From an uncultured Mediterraneibacter sp. (GTDB taxonomy: Bacteria > Bacillota > Clostridia > Lachnospirales > Lachnospiraceae): a stretch of DNA of 64,000 nt. Both the position numbers and the translations under genes were made by a program. Below are positions 7,299-16,683 of the stretch, in pieces; position 1 is the first letter of the stretch, and each line of letters starts with the position of its first letter. The notes beneath the pieces are model-generated. The model made no database searches and was not told the origin of the DNA. It saw nothing but the letters and a program-made list of their open reading frames with translations. The stretch spans positions 1 through 64,000 of the forward strand of contig CALWTQ010000009.1 in assembly GCA_944384505.1 (NCBI GenBank), given 5' to 3'.

Positions 7299-9602
7299 TC
7301 AGCCCGTGGTGCGCTCAATGTCAATCACTCCTTCGAGCTGGCGCAGCTTTTCAATCACAGAGTTCAGCTCCTCGCGCCCTCGCACGATAAATCCGGTATC
7401 AATCGTAGCGGTTCCTTTCTTGCTTGTACGGATATTCATAGACTTCACATCAATCTTTTTCTCTGTGAACACACGTGTAATATCCATGAGCATCCCCTGG
7501 CGGTCAGCCGTATACATCTTAAGCTCCGCCAGATACTGGCCGCCGCCGTCTGTCTCCGAAGTATCCTCCCACTCCGCATCAATCAGACGCTCCCTCTCCG
7601 CATCTGAGAGGTGAAGCATATTTACACAGTCCGTGCGGTGGATGGACATCCCCCTTCCCCGCGTGACGAATCCCACGATCTCATCCCCTGGCACCGGGTT
7701 GCAGCACTTGGAGAAGCGCACAGCCATATCGTTGATTCCCTTAACCACGATACCGCTCTTTGATTTGGCGATGTGCACCTTCTTGCTGTTCGCCTCAGAG
7801 ATCTTCTCCAGAATATTTTCATCCGTGATCTCTTTCCTGTGTTCCTTCTCGTACTCCTCATAGAGCCGGTTCACAACCTGACCCTCTTTCAGGCCGCCGT
7901 GCCCGATTGCCGCCAGCACAGCGTCCCAGTCCCGGAAGCCGTACTTCTTCTGCACGATCTGCATATATTTCGGTTTCAGCACATCCTGCAGGTTAATGGA
8001 CTTGCTCCTGCAGTAGGACGTAATCAGTTCCTTGCCCCGGACAATGTTGTCTTCCTTAAACTCCTTCTTGAACCACTGGTTAATCTTGTTCTTTGCCTGG
8101 GTACTCTTGACGATATTCAGCCAGTCCCGGCTCGGTCCTTTTGAATTCTGAGAGGTTAAAATCTCAATCCGGTCCCCGTTCTGGATCTTATAGTCTATAT
8201 TGACCAGCTTTCCATTGACGCGGGCTCCCACCATCTTGTTGCCCACTGCCGAGTGAATCGCATAAGCAAAATCCACCGGCGTGGATCCATTGGGCAGGTT
8301 CTTCACATCACCGTTCGGCGTAAAGCAGTAAACATCCTCAGCAAACAGGTCTAAATCTCCTTTTAACAGACTTAAGAATTCCCTGTTGTCGGACATATCC
8401 CGCTGCCATTCCAGAATCTGTCTGAGCCAGTTTAACTTCGCCTCCTGGGACTCCATGCTCTTGGCCGCATCCGCGCCCTCTTTATATTTCCAATGGGCCG
8501 CGATACCATACTCCGCAGTCTTATGCATCTCCTCCGTGCGGATCTGGATCTCAAAGGGCTGGCCTGTCGGTCCGATCAGCGTGGTGTGGAGCGACTGATA
8601 CATATTCGGCTTCGGCATGGCAATATAGTCCTTGAAGCGTCCCGGGATCGGAGTATACATCTCGTGGATCACTCCCAGGGCCGCATAACAGTCCTTTACA
8701 GAATCGACGATAATCCGGACTGCAAACAAGTCGTACACCTGATCCAGCGTCTTATTCTGATTCACCATCTTCTTATAGATACTGAAGAAATGCTTCACAC
8801 GCCCGTAAACTTTGGCGTTGATGTGTGCATTCTCCATATGCTTTTTCACTTCCGCTACAATCTGCTGGACAAACTCCTCCCGCTCTGTCTTTCTGGCGTT
8901 CAGATCCTTTACCAGCTGATAGTATACGTCCGGCTTCCAGTACTTTAAAGAAAGATCGTCAAGCTCTGTTTTGATCTTTGAAATACCGAGCCGCTGCGCA
9001 ATCGGCGCATAGATGTCCATCGTCTCCCGGGCCTTCTCCTGCTGCTTCTCCGGAGTCATGAACTCCAGCGTACGCATATTGTGAAGACGGTCCGCCAGTT
9101 TAATAATGATGACGCGGATATCCTTTGCCATCGCCAGGAACATCTTCCGCAGGTTCTCCGCCTGCACTTCCAGCTTATCCTGAGAATAATTGAGCTGTCC
9201 CAGCTTTGTGACGCCGTCAACCAGAAGGGCGACTTCCTCGCCAAATTCCCGGCTGATATCGTCCAGCGTCATATCTGTATCTTCCACCGCATCGTGAAGC
9301 ATCCCCGCTACGATGGTCTCTTTATCCATCTCCAGATCCGCAAGGATGATTCCCACCCAGAGCGGATGAATAATATATGGTTCTCCCGATTTTCTTACCT
9401 GATCTTTATGCGCTTCCCTCCCGATCTTATACGCCTTCTCAATCATAGAGATATCTGTGGAAGGATGGTACTTTCTGACTCTGTCAATCAATGCCTGATA
9501 GAGTTCCTCGGGATCCTGATAATCTTCGGGGGCTTTCACCGCGTGGCCGTCGACAATCTCAAGATCTTTATTCAATTCTTCATATTCTAATGTACCTGCC
9601 AT
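7299..9602 (-). CDS. relA: (p)ppGpp synthetase/hydrolase, RelA/SpoT family
   Basis: A bifunctional long RSH enzyme of 767 residues. It makes and degrades the stringent-response alarmone (p)ppGpp. In order: HD hydrolase domain (~45-200, with HDAVEDT), RelA/SpoT synthetase domain (~245-370), TGS domain (~400-465, CFTPNGDVKNLPNGST), helical/zinc-finger region (~560-660) and ACT domain (~690-767). The intact HD motif suggests hydrolase activity is kept. It is the first gene of the operon that ends with aspS. GGGGGAACTGAT precedes the ATG. A hairpin lies just upstream at 9629-9657. Confidence 0.96.
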   Translation of the reverse strand: MAGTLEYEELNKDLEIVDGHAVKAPEDYQDPEELYQALIDRVRKYHPSTDISMIEKAYKIGREAHKDQVRKSGEPYIIHPLWVGIILADLEMDKETIVAGMLHDAVEDTDMTLDDISREFGEEVALLVDGVTKLGQLNYSQDKLEVQAENLRKMFLAMAKDIRVIIIKLADRLHNMRTLEFMTPEKQQEKARETMDIYAPIAQRLGISKIKTELDDLSLKYWKPDVYYQLVKDLNARKTEREEFVQQIVAEVKKHMENAHINAKVYGRVKHFFSIYKKMVNQNKTLDQVYDLFAVRIIVDSVKDCYAALGVIHEMYTPIPGRFKDYIAMPKPNMYQSLHTTLIGPTGQPFEIQIRTEEMHKTAEYGIAAHWKYKEGADAAKSMESQEAKLNWLRQILEWQRDMSDNREFLSLLKGDLDLFAEDVYCFTPNGDVKNLPNGSTPVDFAYAIHSAVGNKMVGARVNGKLVNIDYKIQNGDRIEILTSQNSKGPSRDWLNIVKSTQAKNKINQWFKKEFKEDNIVRGKELITSYCRSKSINLQDVLKPKYMQIVQKKYGFRDWDAVLAAIGHGGLKEGQVVNRLYEEYEKEHRKEITDENILEKISEANSKKVHIAKSKSGIVVKGINDMAVRFSKCCNPVPGDEIVGFVTRGRGMSIHRTDCVNMLHLSDAERERLIDAEWEDTSETDGGGQYLAELKMYTADRQGMLMDITRVFTEKKIDVKSMNIRTSKKGTATIDTGFIVRGREELNSVIEKLRQLEGVIDIERTTG

Positions 9603-9628
9603 ATCAGTTCCCCCTTTCTTACGTGAAA

Positions 9629-9657
9629 GGGATGCCGCCTGCGTCAGTGGGCATCCC
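9629..9657 (-). terminator. hairpin between acetyltransferase remnant and relA
   Basis: Inverted repeat GGGATGCC / GGCATCCC around a 13-nt loop. It could end transcripts from the acetyltransferase remnant or serve in the relA leader. There is no long T run, so the call is moderate. Confidence 0.45.
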
Positions 9658-9722
9658 CGATTTCATAAGTATATCATTATTTTCATTATTTTCAAATATT
9701 TTTCTTTAAATAATGGGGTTTC

Positions 9723-9994
9723 TTATATAATTTTAGCCCATATTTCATCATCGAATTTTCTATCTTTGAAGTAATACGGCCTGTCCTCCTCCGTAATCTC
9801 ACGGATCACCCTGCACGGATTCCCGGCCGCGCACACATTGTCCGGGATATCCTTTGTCACTACGCTTCCCGCTCCGATTACCGCGTTATTTCCTATTGTA
9901 ACGCCCGGAAGAATCACGCAGCTTCCTGCTCCTTCACAACACTTTCATCCGAATAATACGCCATCTCATGATCTCTTCTATATCTGTTGTCCAT
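9723..9994 (-). pseudogene. sugar O-acetyltransferase with internal deletion
   Basis: Two pieces of one hexapeptide-repeat acetyltransferase remain. The N-terminal piece starts at the ATG at 9994 after GGAGG and reads 26 residues ([20 protein letters not shown]) before a TGA at 9914. The C-terminal piece (9723-9917) starts in another frame at a GTG with [20 protein letters not shown] and carries the end of the left-handed beta helix. Intact relatives (maltose/galactoside acetyltransferase family) are about 190-210 residues, so roughly 110 residues of the core are gone and the join is out of frame. The divergent LysR gene would be its natural regulator. Confidence 0.75.
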
Positions 9995-10039
9995 ACTTAT
10001 ATTCCTCCATAAAATAATTGTCTGTCGCAGATTTATTTT

Positions 10040-10110
10040 CAGTCTATAACAGGAATATGGCTTTGTCAAATCAGCTGTATTTGACAAAGCCATATTCCTG
10101 TTATAGACTG
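10040..10110. promoter_or_regulatory. perfect 32-bp inverted repeat with back-to-back promoters
   Basis: Arms 10040-10071 and 10079-10110 are exact reverse complements around the 7-base centre CAGCTGT. Each arm contains TTGACA, a 17-bp spacer and TAGACT, so the same promoter points left (to the acetyltransferase remnant) and right (to the LysR gene). A LysR-type regulator would see a fully symmetric site. Confidence 0.8.
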
Positions 10111-10139
10111 AGGGAACAGACTCACAAAGGAGGATTTTG

Positions 10140-11009
10140 ATGAACACTATACAGCTGGAATGCTTTGTCGCCGTAGCGGAACATCTGAACTTTTCACGGG
10201 CGTCCGAGGAGCTTAAGATCACTCAGCCCGCCGTCAGCCATCAGATCCAGGCATTGGAAGAGGAGCTCGGGGTTAAATTGTTTAAGCGCACGAGCAAAAG
10301 TGTCTCCATTACGCAGGAAGGCCTTCAGTTTCTGCCTGACGCGGAACTGATATTAAAGACTGCCCTTTCCGCGAAGGAACGGCTGAGCAAACACGAACAT
10401 TTCATGCCCTTTGAGATCGGCTGTCACAATCTTATGGAGCTGAATCTGCTGCCCCCGATTATCCAGAAGCTGTCGGAGGAGTATCCTCTTCTGCGCCCGT
10501 CTATCCGAAGGGTTCCGTTCCCCACCCTCCTCAGCCTGATTGAGAACAAACAGATTCATGCTGCTTTTGGAATAAAAGAGGAGCAGAAGAAAACTTCTCT
10601 CTGTTTCCGAGAGCTCTGTTCTGCCCCGATTGCCTGCATCTGCTCACCTGAGCATCCGCTGGCACAGTATAAAACAATTACTAAAAAGCAGATTTTCGGA
10701 AATATTATCGTCTGCTCGCCCCGGCAGCTTTCTAATTCCATTTTCTCCATACAGCACCGCCAGCTTTTGAAGCACTCGCCTGAGCAGAGGTATTTTTCCG
10801 ACAACCTTGAGGGTGCTATCACTCTTGTAAAGGCCCGGATTGGCTACACTTTATATCCGGATATCATCCCGGCAAGAGAGACGGATCTGTGCTATGTCCC
10901 TGTCACAGATATTCCTCCGCTCTCCTTCGGAGTATACTACAGATATGATAATGACCATCCGGTCTTAAAAAGATTCTTAGCACTGTGCCGCGGCACCATT
11001 CAGGAATGA
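10140..11009 (+). CDS. LysR-family transcriptional regulator
   Basis: A 289-residue LysR-type regulator. The winged HTH is at ~1-60 (NTIQLECFVAVAEHLNFSRA, then ITQPAVSHQIQALEEELG), followed by an effector-binding domain of the periplasmic-binding type. The ATG at 10140 is chosen because AAAGGAGG lies 6 nt before it; a TTG three bases upstream is possible. It is divergent from a damaged sugar acetyltransferase gene and shares with it a perfectly symmetric promoter region, which fits autoregulation plus control of the neighbour. The inducer is unknown. Confidence 0.92.
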   Translation: MNTIQLECFVAVAEHLNFSRASEELKITQPAVSHQIQALEEELGVKLFKRTSKSVSITQEGLQFLPDAELILKTALSAKERLSKHEHFMPFEIGCHNLMELNLLPPIIQKLSEEYPLLRPSIRRVPFPTLLSLIENKQIHAAFGIKEEQKKTSLCFRELCSAPIACICSPEHPLAQYKTITKKQIFGNIIVCSPRQLSNSIFSIQHRQLLKHSPEQRYFSDNLEGAITLVKARIGYTLYPDIIPARETDLCYVPVTDIPPLSFGVYYRYDNDHPVLKRFLALCRGTIQE

Positions 11010-11034
11010 AATCCTGTATGGCGCCGCGTTTTTT
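10990..11034 (+). terminator. terminator overlapping the end of the LysR gene
   Basis: Stem GCGGCACCATTCAGGA / TCCTGTATGGCGCCGC (two mismatches) with the LysR stop codon in the loop, followed by a T6 run. The ftsH gene ends convergently at 11224; no clear terminator is seen for it in 11035-11223. Confidence 0.8.
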
Positions 11035-11223
11035 CAGTTCATCTTTTCTGCGCACGGTCGGATCAAGCAGAATCGCCCAGAGCACGCTGCAGTTGGTTTC
11101 TCTGATTCGCATACCAGTACTTTGGCATGAATTTATCTACAAAAACCATCCGCTTCGGTATATTTTCCCATTTCTTATTCCGCCTTTCTCTTCTGTACTA
11201 TTTATGTCAATCAATCTCCATCA

Positions 11224-13044
11224 TTACGCGGCAAGTATTTTCATAAACTCCTCCCCTGTGATCGTCTCTTTCTCATAGAGATAATCCGCCAGCTCATCCA
11301 GTTTATCCCGGTTCTCTTCCAGAATCTCAGCCGCTTTCTTATGCTGCTTTTTCACCAGTTCCACGACCTGCCGGTCAATCTCTGCCTGTGTTTCCGCAGA
11401 GCAGGCAAGTGAAGTATCTCCTCCGAGGTACTGGTTATTCACAGTCTCCATTGCCACCATATCAAAGTCTTTGCTCATGCCATATCTGGTGATCATGGAT
11501 CGGGCCAGCTTCGTTGCCTGCTCGATATCATTGGACGCCCCTGTTGATGAAGTGTGGAATACAAGTTCCTCCGCAGCACGGCCTCCTGTTAGCGTTGCAA
11601 TCTTATTTTCAAGCTCCTCCTGGGTCATCAGGTAATGATTTCCTTCCTCCACCTGCATGGTATACCCCAGCGCGCCGGAGGTACGCGGAACAATCGTAAT
11701 CTTCTGAACCGGAGCTGAATTCGTCTGCTTTGCCGCAACCAGAGCGTGCCCGATCTCATGGTAAGCGACTACTTTTTTCTCCTTGTCTGTAAGGATTGCG
11801 TTTTTCTTCTGATACCCCGCAATGACTACTTCAATACTCTCTTCCAGATCCGCCTGAGTTACATAATTTCTGTTTTCCCGCACAGCCCGCAGAGCCGCCT
11901 CATTGATGATATTGGCAAGTTCCGCTCCGGAGGCTCCAGACGCCATCCTGGCAATCACTGATAAATCAACTGTCTCATCCAGCTTCACTTTCTTAGCGTG
12001 AACTTTCAGTATCTCTTCACGCCCTTTCAGATCCGGAAGCTCCACCGGAACTCTCCGGTCGAATCTGCCCGGTCTTGTAAGGGCCGGATCCAGAGATTCC
12101 GGACGGTTCGTCGCCGCCAGGATAATAACTCCGTTATTTGTCTCAAATCCGTCCATCTCAGTAAGGAGCTGGTTTAAAGTCTGCTCGCGCTCGTCATTGC
12201 CGCCCACACGTCCGTCACGCTTCTGTCCTATGGCGTCGATCTCATCAATAAAGACGATACAGGGCGCTTTCTCTTTTGCCTGCTTAAACAGGTCGCGCAC
12301 CTTGGAAGCTCCCATACCGACAAACATTTCTACAAACTCGGATCCGGACATGGAGAAGAACGGCACATTCGCTTCACCGGCGACCGCCTTTGCCAGCATC
12401 GTTTTACCGGTTCCAGGAGGTCCCACAAGGAGAATGCCCTTTGGCATGGAGGCTCCGACTTCCTTATATCTTCCCGGATTATGCAGATAATCTACGATTT
12501 CAGAAAGATTCTCCTTTGCCTCATCCTCACCGGCCACATCGTCAAACCGAATGCCTTCCGAGGATTTCACATAAACCTTTGCATTGCTCTTCCCCATGCC
12601 GAATATCATAGAGTTCGGGCCGCCGCTTGCTTTGCTCACCAGTTTCTTTGACATATACTGCCCGATTCCGATAAATATTACGATCGGGAGAATCCACGAC
12701 AATAGAAATGTTACCAAAGGCGATGCCTGTTCGATAATCCTTCCAGAGAATTTTGCTCCCGACTCATAGAGTCTCTGCGTCAGATCCGTGTCTTCAACCA
12801 TACCGGTCTTATAGATTTTGTCGCCGGCCTTATTCGTAAAGACAATCTCGTTGTCCGACTGATCAATCTCAACTTGACCGATATCCTTATCTTCTGTCAT
12901 ATCCATGAATGTCTCATATCCTACTTCTTTAACCTGACGCTCTGCCGCCCACGGCATAAATATGAAGTTAAATAAAAGCAGTATACCTAATACAATCACA
13001 TAATATGAAATCAGTGGTTTTCTTGGTTTTTTTACTTCCTGCAT
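11224..13044 (-). CDS. ftsH: ATP-dependent zinc metalloprotease FtsH
   Basis: A membrane-anchored AAA+ protease of 606 residues that degrades damaged membrane proteins and short-lived regulators. There are two transmembrane segments (~11-30 and ~108-128) around an extracytoplasmic domain, Walker A GPPGTGKT (208-215), Walker B with FIDEID (265-270), the second region of homology ([21 protein letters not shown]) and the zinc site HEIGH (429-433). Its start overlaps the end of the upstream 155-residue gene by 13 nt. In many Firmicutes ftsH follows tilS-hpt; that context is absent here. Confidence 0.96.
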   Translation of the reverse strand: MQEVKKPRKPLISYYVIVLGILLLFNFIFMPWAAERQVKEVGYETFMDMTEDKDIGQVEIDQSDNEIVFTNKAGDKIYKTGMVEDTDLTQRLYESGAKFSGRIIEQASPLVTFLLSWILPIVIFIGIGQYMSKKLVSKASGGPNSMIFGMGKSNAKVYVKSSEGIRFDDVAGEDEAKENLSEIVDYLHNPGRYKEVGASMPKGILLVGPPGTGKTMLAKAVAGEANVPFFSMSGSEFVEMFVGMGASKVRDLFKQAKEKAPCIVFIDEIDAIGQKRDGRVGGNDEREQTLNQLLTEMDGFETNNGVIILAATNRPESLDPALTRPGRFDRRVPVELPDLKGREEILKVHAKKVKLDETVDLSVIARMASGASGAELANIINEAALRAVRENRNYVTQADLEESIEVVIAGYQKKNAILTDKEKKVVAYHEIGHALVAAKQTNSAPVQKITIVPRTSGALGYTMQVEEGNHYLMTQEELENKIATLTGGRAAEELVFHTSSTGASNDIEQATKLARSMITRYGMSKDFDMVAMETVNNQYLGGDTSLACSAETQAEIDRQVVELVKKQHKKAAEILEENRDKLDELADYLYEKETITGEEFMKILAA

Positions 13045-13499
13045 CCTACTTCCTCCCTAGTTTTCTCCGCCGTTGCTTCAGCAGTTCCCTCTTTGTCAAG
13101 CGCGGACAGCGCTGATATCATCGCCTGCTGTACGGCAAGCGTTGCAAAGTCCATGGCGAATTCCGCATACAGCATACCGGCCTCTTTTTCATCCTCTTCC
13201 GCTGTGCTTTCTTCCGAATGTACATCTTCCGGAATCTGCCTTTTCATCAGTTCCTTTGTCCTGCGGCTGTATTCGAGCTGAGCCTCGGAGAGTCTTGCCA
13301 CCGCCTTAGATCTGCATGCTCTGGCCCGCTCTTCCAGCAACAGCTCATTTTCTTTATATTCATCTTCCGCTTTCAGGAGCGCAGCGTGGATTTTCTCCCT
13401 TCCTCCCTGCTCACAGACACGGATTCTGCACTGTAGTTTTCCGTACTGTTCTTCCATTTCACACAGCTTAACCGCAAAGATACTATCATCCATCTTCAT
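13032..13499 (-). CDS. hypothetical coiled-coil protein coupled to ftsH
   Basis: I do not recognise this 155-residue protein. It is highly charged, with long helices rich in Glu, Lys, Arg and Ala and likely coiled coil (~10-95), a Glu-rich linker (~95-108), and a more hydrophobic C-terminal helix (~109-135). There is no signal peptide or clear membrane segment. It overlaps ftsH by 13 nt, so the two are probably translated together. A role as an FtsH adaptor is only a guess from position. Confidence 0.6.
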   Translation of the reverse strand: MKMDDSIFAVKLCEMEEQYGKLQCRIRVCEQGGREKIHAALLKAEDEYKENELLLEERARACRSKAVARLSEAQLEYSRRTKELMKRQIPEDVHSEESTAEEDEKEAGMLYAEFAMDFATLAVQQAMISALSALDKEGTAEATAEKTREEVGCRK

Positions 13500-13598
13500 G
13501 AAAAGACGCCCTCCTTTCTCTTTCTGCGATTTACAGACCTTACATTTTTTATATAACAGAAAGAATAGTTGATTTCGACTCTCAATTTTAAAAATCTG

Positions 13599-13657
13599 TC
13601 TTTACAAAATTCAAGTTCTGTAAAAATTTTTGACATATCCCGGGTTTTGTAAAGACA
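13599..13657. repeat. 12-bp inverted repeat between divergent ftsH operon and DUF308 gene
   Basis: GTCTTTACAAAA (13599-13610) and TTTTGTAAAGAC (13646-13657) are exact reverse complements. The right arm overlaps a possible plus-strand promoter (TTGTAA, 17 bp, TATAAG). It may be an operator shared by the divergent units. Confidence 0.45.
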
Positions 13658-13725
13658 CAGAACGGAAATTATAAGTGGTGAAAATTATGTCTATCGGCTA
13701 TATTGAAATCAAGGAGTGATGATTT

Positions 13726-14313
13726 ATGAAATGGTTTTTTGATTCAGATTTTGATTATGTACAAGAACTCATTGACAACTATAACAGTGGAAGAAAAAAG
13801 ATCCGCACAGCATATTTTATTATTGCCGCCGTCCTGATTATCGCCGGCATTCTTACCGCTGCGTTTCCAATCAGGATCTTTGCAGTAATACAGTACCTGG
13901 CCGCTGCTGCCGTGATAGTGGTCGGGATCTATCATTTCGTGGCATATGCTTCTATGACCAATTACTTTAAAGATGGCATGCTGATTATATCCGGTATTCT
14001 GAATATCTTGATCGGCATAATGCTGCTGTTTATGCCTGTAGCACTTACTGTCCAGGTTATTACATTCATGCTGGCATTCCTGCTGATTTTCAGCGGAGCA
14101 CAGAAAATATCCTTTGCGTCAAGACTAAAATGCTTCCGCGTCCGCAATACAGGTTTCCTGACCTTTGGCGGAATCCTCAACATTATACTTGCGGTTATAT
14201 TCCTGCTGCTTCCCTTTGTCTCAGCTCTCACGCTGAACTATATACTTGCGGCTTACCTGATCATTACAGGAATCGTCCTCATAACAGAAGCCACAGGCAT
14301 GCACAAATTGTAA
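13726..14313 (+). CDS. DUF308 / HdeD-like membrane protein
   Basis: A 195-residue protein with six or so hydrophobic segments starting at about residue 25, and a repeated pattern of paired helices as in the DUF308 (HdeD) family. HdeD of E. coli is linked to acid resistance, but the Firmicute members are uncharacterised. A short N-terminal cytoplasmic stretch precedes the first helix. AAGGAGTGATGATTT precedes the ATG. A glycosyltransferase gene follows after 47 nt, and the pair may be co-transcribed. Confidence 0.8.
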   Translation: MKWFFDSDFDYVQELIDNYNSGRKKIRTAYFIIAAVLIIAGILTAAFPIRIFAVIQYLAAAAVIVVGIYHFVAYASMTNYFKDGMLIISGILNILIGIMLLFMPVALTVQVITFMLAFLLIFSGAQKISFASRLKCFRVRNTGFLTFGGILNIILAVIFLLLPFVSALTLNYILAAYLIITGIVLITEATGMHKL

Positions 14314-14360
14314 GCAACAGATGGCTGAACTGTTGAAATTAAAAAGGAGTAATATCAAAT

Positions 14361-15242
14361 ATGAACCAGATAATGCCCCATCCTCAGGATTCGATACAGA
14401 TTCTCATAACTTTAAATAAGAACTATCTCCCCCGGCTGCAGGTTCTTCTCACGTCCATCTGCATCAACCAGCCGGGCGTCAAAGCCGATATCTGGCTGAT
14501 GCACAGTGGAATAGAAGACAGTGAGCTAAAACCGGTTGAACGTCAGTGCCGGCTGTTTGGATTTCGTTTTCATCCGGTTCTGATCGATGATACCGTTTTC
14601 ACCGGAGCTCCGGTAAGCGCACAGTATCCGCGCGAGATGTATTATCGTCTCCTGGCAGCCAGGTTTCTTCCTGAAACCATACACCGCATTATATATCTGG
14701 ATCCGGACATATTGGTCATCAATCCCCTTCTCCCTCTGTGGGAGACAGATCTCAAGGGGAATCTCTTCGCGGCGGCAGCCCACACCGGAAAGACAGAACT
14801 GGCCAACAGCATTAACCAGCTCCGTCTCGGCACAGACCATAATTATTACAACTCAGGAGTACTTCTGATAGATCTTGACAGAGCAAAAGAAGAAATCAAA
14901 TCGGAGGAACTTTTTCACTATGTGAGGGAACACGGAAAAGAACTGCTGCTTCCGGACCAGGATGTCTTAAACGCCGTATACGGTTCCCGTATTCTGGAGA
15001 TCGAAGATTCCATCTGGAACTACGACGCGCGTAATTACAATAATTATCTTTTAAGAAGCGGTGGAGTGTGTGATATGAACTGGATCATGAAAAATACGGC
15101 AATTCTCCACTTCTGCGGACGTTCTAAGCCATGGCAGAAAGGTTATATTCACCGGTTTGGAATTCTGTATAAACATTATATGGAACTGACAGCCAAGCTC
15201 TGCAGACTCGCGGAGACAAAATACAGCGGGAGGGGCTTTTAA
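14361..15242 (+). CDS. glycosyltransferase family 8 protein
   Basis: A retaining GT-A fold glycosyltransferase of 293 residues. The metal-binding DxD motif is seen in YLDPDILVIN (~residue 115), with NSGVLLIDLD and LPDQDVLNAVYG further on, and a C-terminal HFCGRSKPW histidine motif, all typical of GT8 (LgtC-like). The donor is probably UDP-glucose or UDP-galactose; the acceptor is unknown, likely a cell-surface glycan. AAAAGGAGTAA precedes the ATG. It follows the DUF308 gene. Confidence 0.9.
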   Translation: MNQIMPHPQDSIQILITLNKNYLPRLQVLLTSICINQPGVKADIWLMHSGIEDSELKPVERQCRLFGFRFHPVLIDDTVFTGAPVSAQYPREMYYRLLAARFLPETIHRIIYLDPDILVINPLLPLWETDLKGNLFAAAAHTGKTELANSINQLRLGTDHNYYNSGVLLIDLDRAKEEIKSEELFHYVREHGKELLLPDQDVLNAVYGSRILEIEDSIWNYDARNYNNYLLRSGGVCDMNWIMKNTAILHFCGRSKPWQKGYIHRFGILYKHYMELTAKLCRLAETKYSGRGF

Positions 15243-15276
15243 GCTCCTCCCTGCACTGCCACTCTTCTGATGTAAT

Positions 15277-15819
15277 CTATTCATGTTTTCCGGGAAACAT
15301 CTTGCCAGTGATAATCCGGTCAATCTGATGAATGAGCCGTTCTTCATTGACTGCTTTATCTTCCATGCAATGAATCAAAACTCCTACAAAGCCGCACGCA
15401 TAAAATCGGAGCATTACCTGCATATCATCATAGCTGATCTCCAGATCAGGCGCCGTATTCTTCGCCATATTTTCCAGATATACTGTCACAGCCTTAACCA
15501 TCATCCCCTCAATCTGAAACCACTTTTTCGACTCTACCAGCCTTTTAAATTTATTCTGATGCTGTTTTATAAAGCTTATGTACAGCATCAGCGCCACGCT
15601 TTGATCCGGAGCTTCAAGGCTCTTCTGCACCAGGATCTGAGTCGCGTGCTTAAATGTCCACTCCAGGACGTCCATAATATCATGAAAATGATAGTAAAAT
15701 GTCTGTCGGGAGATATGGCACTCCTCAATCAGCCTGGTCACTGTAATTTTATCAATGTCTACTTTTTCCAGAAGCTGGGAAAATGCTTCCGAGATCTGTG
15801 TTTTCATGCCCTCTCTCAT
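15277..15819 (-). CDS. TetR/AcrR-family regulator
   Basis: A 180-residue regulator. The N-terminal HTH (~8-50) contains ITVTRLIEECHISRQTFYYHF, the usual TetR recognition region. The C-terminal part resembles the group with a TetR_C_8-like ligand/dimer domain often found in Clostridia and Lactobacillales (DhaS-like). It stands alone between the glycosyltransferase (convergent) and a non-coding repeat element, so no target is evident nearby. Confidence 0.85.
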   Translation of the reverse strand: MREGMKTQISEAFSQLLEKVDIDKITVTRLIEECHISRQTFYYHFHDIMDVLEWTFKHATQILVQKSLEAPDQSVALMLYISFIKQHQNKFKRLVESKKWFQIEGMMVKAVTVYLENMAKNTAPDLEISYDDMQVMLRFYACGFVGVLIHCMEDKAVNEERLIHQIDRIITGKMFPGKHE

Positions 15820-15914
15820 TTATGCCTGCCTCGTCTCTATGTATCTGCCATTATCTGTTAAAAGTAACAATGATATTTTATTATACCTTTCCCCGCGGAG
15901 CAAGTAAAAATTTA

Positions 15915-16676
15915 TCAGCTATTTAATTCACTAACGTCCTTTTGCAAAACATCCGAAAACAGGAGCTGTCTCTGAGACGTATTCTGCGGGGATGGAGGAT
16001 GGCTCCGGGCTTCGCTCCAGGGGATAAGGGAAACTAGGAAGCTGCGAATGCGGACTAAATACAAGGACAGCAGGTGAACAACTCGCTTTAGCTCAGACAA
16101 GTTCACCTGCTGTCCTAACGTCCACCTCCGCAGCTTCAAGTTTCACTAATCTCCTTCCGAAGGCGCCCGTCGCCATCCTCCATCCCCGCAGAATCTTTCT
16201 TGAAATGGGGCTGTTTTCTGGGCTTTCTAAATCGGACGTCAGTGAATATATAGCTTCCAGAAGTAAGGCGCGGCCGGGAAGACTTTCGCAGTCAAAAAGC
16301 CTTCAAGCCGCGCCAGCTTTGCGGTTCAGCCTATTTAGTCAATGACACTTCCGACAGGAAATACGCAGGAAGCGGAGCGGACGGTTTGAGTATACTTTCT
16401 GGGGAAGGAGACAGCCGGAAGATGTGACTTTGGAGGAATCCGCTGAAAAGCTTAAGGGCGGAGAGATGTTGTTAAGCGGCGCGCAGGGATTGTCTGAGCA
16501 GAGCGAGTTGCCCGGAGTGCCGCTTTGCCTTTAAACATCTCTTCGGCCTGTTAGATTTTCCGGATTCCGGAACGGAACGTCTTACGGCTGTCTCCTTTCA
16601 CAGAACACATATTGCAAAACATCCGCTCCGCTTCCGAACGTGTTCCTCAGAAAGAGTTATTGCGCTAAATAGCTGA
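15915..16676. mobile_element. non-coding TIR element, copy 1 (MITE-like)
   Basis: A 762-bp element nearly repeated at 19938-20701. Its ends read TCAGCTATTTA ... TAAATAGCTGA inverted. It is built of two large imperfect hairpins: 15915-16255, itself bounded by inverted ends and containing 22-bp arms (ATTCTGCGGGGATGGAGGAT...) and a perfect 16-bp stem AGGACAGCAGGTGAAC, and ~16256-16676, with arms around GGAAGCGGAGCGG. No convincing gene is present; open frames in it (such as one starting MKLRRW) follow the palindrome rather than codon use. It abuts the argF stop codon (16684). Confidence 0.8.
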
Positions 16677-16683
16677 ACAGCCC

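Noticed and set aside
10903-11112. 69-codon minus-strand frame across the LysR end
   Set aside because: Antisense to the LysR gene and its terminator, without a ribosome site; composition not convincing.
15915-16139. Open frame starting MKLRRWTLGQQ inside the repeat element, with a near copy at 19953-20159
   Set aside because: It lies inside a large palindrome, has no ribosome site, and similarity between copies follows the DNA structure rather than codon positions.
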